Assembly (NCBI GenBank): GCA_954871525.1
Contig: OX940870.1
Location: 31,238,555 to 31,302,554, forward strand
Length of the DNA: 64,000 nt
DNA from: Parietaria judaica
Lineage: Eukaryota > Streptophyta > Magnoliopsida > Rosales > Urticaceae
Direction of reading: 5' to 3'
The translations under genes and the position numbers were made by a program. The notes under the pieces are model-generated. The model was not told the origin of the DNA and ran no database searches. It saw only the letters and a program-made list of their open reading frames with translations. Positions 62,965 through 64,000 of this stretch are shown piece after piece. Numbering within the stretch: position 1 is the stretch's first letter; every line of letters begins with the position of its first letter.

Positions 62965-63695
62965 GATCGAATCGAATTGGGGTTTGAGTGGCTCAGTCAA
63001 ACATTGATTTGGACAGGCAGGTAACAGACGAATGCCAAAAAAGCCCTATCTATCTTCAAATTCAATGTGATGATGTACTTTTATAACTTGTAATTTTGTA
63101 ATTGTATCCATCTAATTCTATCTATGTGTGTATATATATATAATATAAATATTTATGTTATGCGTAGAATTCACAAATAATTCAGATTTGCGTGGTTCAC
63201 TAAAATTAAGTTATATTTATAAAATGAAAATGAAAATTTGGTCCATATTCCTAGAGGAGTCAGTTCGCCACGTGTCAACATGTCACATGTATGATCTTAT
63301 TATTAAGTCGAACCATCGAATCTCATTTAAATGCATGTCAATTCCCCTGGCTGGCTGGCTAGATATATCTCAAATTATATTTAGTCCATATTCCTAGAGC
63401 AGTCAGCTCGCCACGTGTCAATGTTGATAGACTTGATTCAACATTCGAATAAGTCAGATAGTATGTAATTTATGTATGATCCCAAACCTGAGTGCAGGGT
63501 CGAACTTAGGAAACAATCGAAGAATAAGTGGATTGAGATGAATTGGTCCTCTGCCCAAAATAATAGGGTACAACTAGGGTTGCCACCGCTTGATTAACTT
63601 GTTTATTTTTCACTATTTGGTATCCTTAATTTAATTCCGGTTAGTCATGTTTTAATAACCTTAACTTGTTTTTAAAACCCGGTTAACCTAATTTC
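62965..63695. other. Upstream region of the START-domain gene; short direct repeat
   Basis: No gene. TAGTCCATATTCCTAGAG...CAGTTCGCCACGTGTCAA-like segments occur twice (about 63236-63280 and 63380-63422), a direct duplication with a G-box core CACGTG in each copy. Confidence 0.55.
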
Positions 63696-63875
63696 TGATG
63701 AACTATAGAAGAGAAAGAGAGAGCGAGCCAAACATATTTGGAAAGAGAATTCTGTTATAATGACTTAATGAACAATATGTTACAATCTGGTATTTATACA
63801 CAGATAACTACAACTGTTAATAACAACAGCTAAACATAAAGCTTAAACTACAGTTATACAGAATATACTCTAACA
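63696..63875 (-). mobile_element. LTR of a Ty1/copia retrotransposon
   Basis: Read on the minus strand the LTR starts TGTTAGAGTATATTC directly after a polypurine tract (GAGGGGGGA) and ends TTCATCA, 180 bp. It carries a TATA box (TATAAATACC, near 63792-63801 on plus) followed by CT-rich sequence. As the pol tail precedes it, this is the 3' LTR. The 5-bp flank on the far side (ATTTC) cannot be paired because the other LTR is outside the window. Confidence 0.8.
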
Positions 63876-64000
63876 TCCCCCCTCAAGCTGAAGATTGGTA
63901 AGACTTTCGATCTTGAACTTGAACCGAAGATGCTTGAACTGTGGTTCAGAGAGAGGCTTCGTGAGAGTGTCAGTTATTTGATCAACTGACGGCACATGTT
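63870..64000 (-). pseudogene. C-terminal end of Ty1/copia polyprotein (RNase H region), cut by window edge
   Basis: The minus-strand frame reads HVPSVDQITDTLTKPLSEPQ then FKHLRFK and ends LQLEGGC just at the LTR start. The DxxTKPL motif is the hallmark of the copia polymerase tail. Only 43 codons are in the window, so intactness of the element is unknown. Confidence 0.85.

Noticed and set aside
1..64000. CRISPR array, prophage or bacterial operon
   Set aside because: The window is plant nuclear DNA with spliced genes; no regularly spaced short repeats were seen.

Overview
The window is nuclear DNA of a dicot plant. It is AT-rich, its genes are split by many GT-AG introns, and it is full of small transposons. 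The gene families present (plant oxidosqualene cyclases, a STRUBBELIG-type receptor, a plant TFIIIC subunit, a plant U1 snRNA with its plant promoter) all fit a eudicot. I cannot name the species.

Layout. 1-7000: the 5' part of a probable transposon gene (minus strand), a hAT-type element, a probable solo LTR and a 990-bp palindromic Mutator-like element. 7084-8367: the 3' half of a broken oxidosqualene cyclase (OSC) gene, plus strand. 8571-8810: a U1 snRNA gene with upstream element and TATA box. 12016-16538 (minus): an intact 12-exon OSC gene of 758 codons. 17600-28768: gene-free AT-rich DNA with MITEs. 28769-36126 (minus): an 18-exon TFIIIC subunit gene (GTF3C3-type, 915 aa). 38063-43389 (minus): a 16-exon STRUBBELIG-receptor-family LRR kinase, SRF4/SRF5 type, with one extra base that breaks its frame before the membrane segment. 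44539-52000: a block of transposons, including two Pack-MULE-like elements, a second hAT element, two sister MITEs and a second palindromic MULE with a tRNA-like insert. 52509-60031 (plus): a second intact OSC gene, 13 exons and 762 codons. 60812-62964 (minus): a six-exon START-domain lipid-transfer protein, 397 aa. 63696-64000: the 3' LTR and polymerase tail of a Ty1/copia retrotransposon running off the window.

The two intact OSC genes share all splice positions but one. They face away from each other across 36 kb holding two unrelated housekeeping/receptor genes, and no cytochrome P450 or acyltransferase is seen, so this is a dispersed OSC family rather than a complete triterpene cluster. 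Both carry unusual residues (MFCYCR, MLSYCR) where beta-amyrin synthases have MWCYCR and lupeol synthases MLCYCR, so the products cannot be assigned. The OSC pseudogene is an inverted partial copy of the minus-strand gene, with introns and 3' UTR included. I found no CRISPR array, no bacterial-type operon and no clearly new molecular system. The points most worth checking are the U1 gene, the SRF frameshift, the OSC active sites, the intron difference and the transposons with captured sequence.
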